Made by a program: the position numbers and the translations under genes
NCBI GenBank assembly: GCA_020024475.1
Contig: JAHHTS010000059.1
Coordinates: 1 to 13,090, forward strand
Direction of reading: 5' to 3'
Origin: Oscillospiraceae bacterium
GTDB taxonomy: Bacteria > Bacillota > Clostridia > Oscillospirales > Ruminococcaceae
Length of the DNA stretch: 13,090 bases
In this document: piece by piece, positions 12,945 to 13,090 of the stretch
How the letters are laid out: every line of letters begins with the position of its first letter
Position numbering within the stretch: the first letter of the stretch is position 1
Notes under the pieces: model-generated
What the model was told of the DNA's origin: nothing
The model's database searches: none
What the model saw: the letters and a program-made list of their open reading frames with translations, nothing else

Positions 12945-13037
12945 AAAGAAACAGACGCATAGGCTGGCGTTGGTTTCTTGCATTTCCTCATATACTTTTT
13001 CTCTTGCAAAAAACTCGCTATATAGCGAGTTTTTTGC
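12945..13037 (+). ncRNA. Candidate small RNA or attenuated leader, divergent from hpf
   Basis: No reading frame is present here, yet the stretch is structured. AAGAAAC (12946-12952) pairs with GTTTCTT (12973-12979). After an A-G mismatch, a G-T pair and ACGC/GCGT continue the stem to an 8-base loop, ATAGGCTG. A pyrimidine-rich tract predicted to be single-stranded (12983-13004, with TTTCCTC) follows. A perfect palindromic terminator then closes the transcript at about 93 nt. The layout of promoter, 5' hairpin, CU-rich seed and terminator is that of a trans-acting sRNA. TTGCA (12978-12982) can also pair with TGCAA (13005-13009) at the terminator base, so a leader controlling a gene beyond the window is possible. 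I do not recognise a named RNA family. Confidence 0.5.
13006..13037. terminator. Perfect palindromic intrinsic terminator
   Basis: The whole 32 bases are an exact palindrome. An A6 run precedes CTCGCTATATAGCGAG and a T6 run follows, with GC at both ends. It should terminate in both directions, ending the candidate RNA on the plus strand or any transcript entering from the right on the minus strand. The remaining 53 bases to the window edge show nothing recognisable. Confidence 0.9.
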
Positions 13038-13090
13038 GTTAAAAGGGAAAAATAAACTCTAAATCAATATTTTATACAATATATATAATC

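Noticed and set aside
12945..13037. The raiA-associated conserved RNA motif known near hpf/raiA genes
   Set aside because: That RNA is considerably larger and normally lies on the hpf strand as an upstream transcript; this candidate is about 93 nt on the opposite strand, and I cannot match its conserved parts.
1..13090. CRISPR arrays, tRNA or rRNA genes, transposons, prophage or defence systems
   Set aside because: No spaced direct repeats, cloverleaf sequences, transposase-like proteins or terminal inverted repeats were found; all long frames are explained by the listed genes.

Overview
The window looks like a piece of chromosome from an AT-rich, low-GC Gram-positive bacterium (Bacillota). 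It is probably an anaerobic Clostridia-type lineage, but no rRNA is present, so the placement rests on gene content and on strong AGGAGG-type ribosome binding sites. I see no tRNA, rRNA, insertion sequence, CRISPR array or prophage gene. Most genes are housekeeping genes in short transcription units with well-formed sigma-A promoters and intrinsic terminators.

Layout, left to right. (1) lysS runs leftwards off the window edge and encodes a lysyl-tRNA synthetase fused to a C-terminal tRNA-binding domain. (2) A 76-residue two-helix membrane protein (+) and a nicotinamidase/isochorismatase-type hydrolase (-) converge on one bidirectional terminator. (3) An EF-G paralog (+) with altered GTPase motifs is followed by greA (+), which has a consensus promoter and a TTG start. 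(4) On the minus strand, a TSUP/TauE-type membrane transporter lies upstream of three tandem paralogous CxxC peroxiredoxin-like proteins. The promoter region of the three holds a perfect Crp/Fnr-type palindrome and a second large inverted repeat. (5) A two-gene plus-strand operon encodes a large polytopic GT-C-like membrane protein and a GtrB/DPM1-like polyprenyl-phosphate glycosyltransferase, probably adding sugars at the cell surface. (6) hpf, the long ribosome hibernation factor, is on the minus strand. Divergent from it lies a candidate small RNA of about 93 nt with a 5' hairpin, a pyrimidine-rich single-stranded middle and a perfect 32-bp palindromic terminator.

The genes group into three themes: translation and transcription maintenance (lysS, EF-G paralog, greA, hpf), redox defence (the triplicated redoxin cassette and perhaps the TSUP transporter), and envelope glycosylation. 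The least explained elements are the redoxin triplet with its two stacked operators, the EF-G paralog lacking the catalytic histidine, and the orphan small RNA or attenuated leader at the right end.
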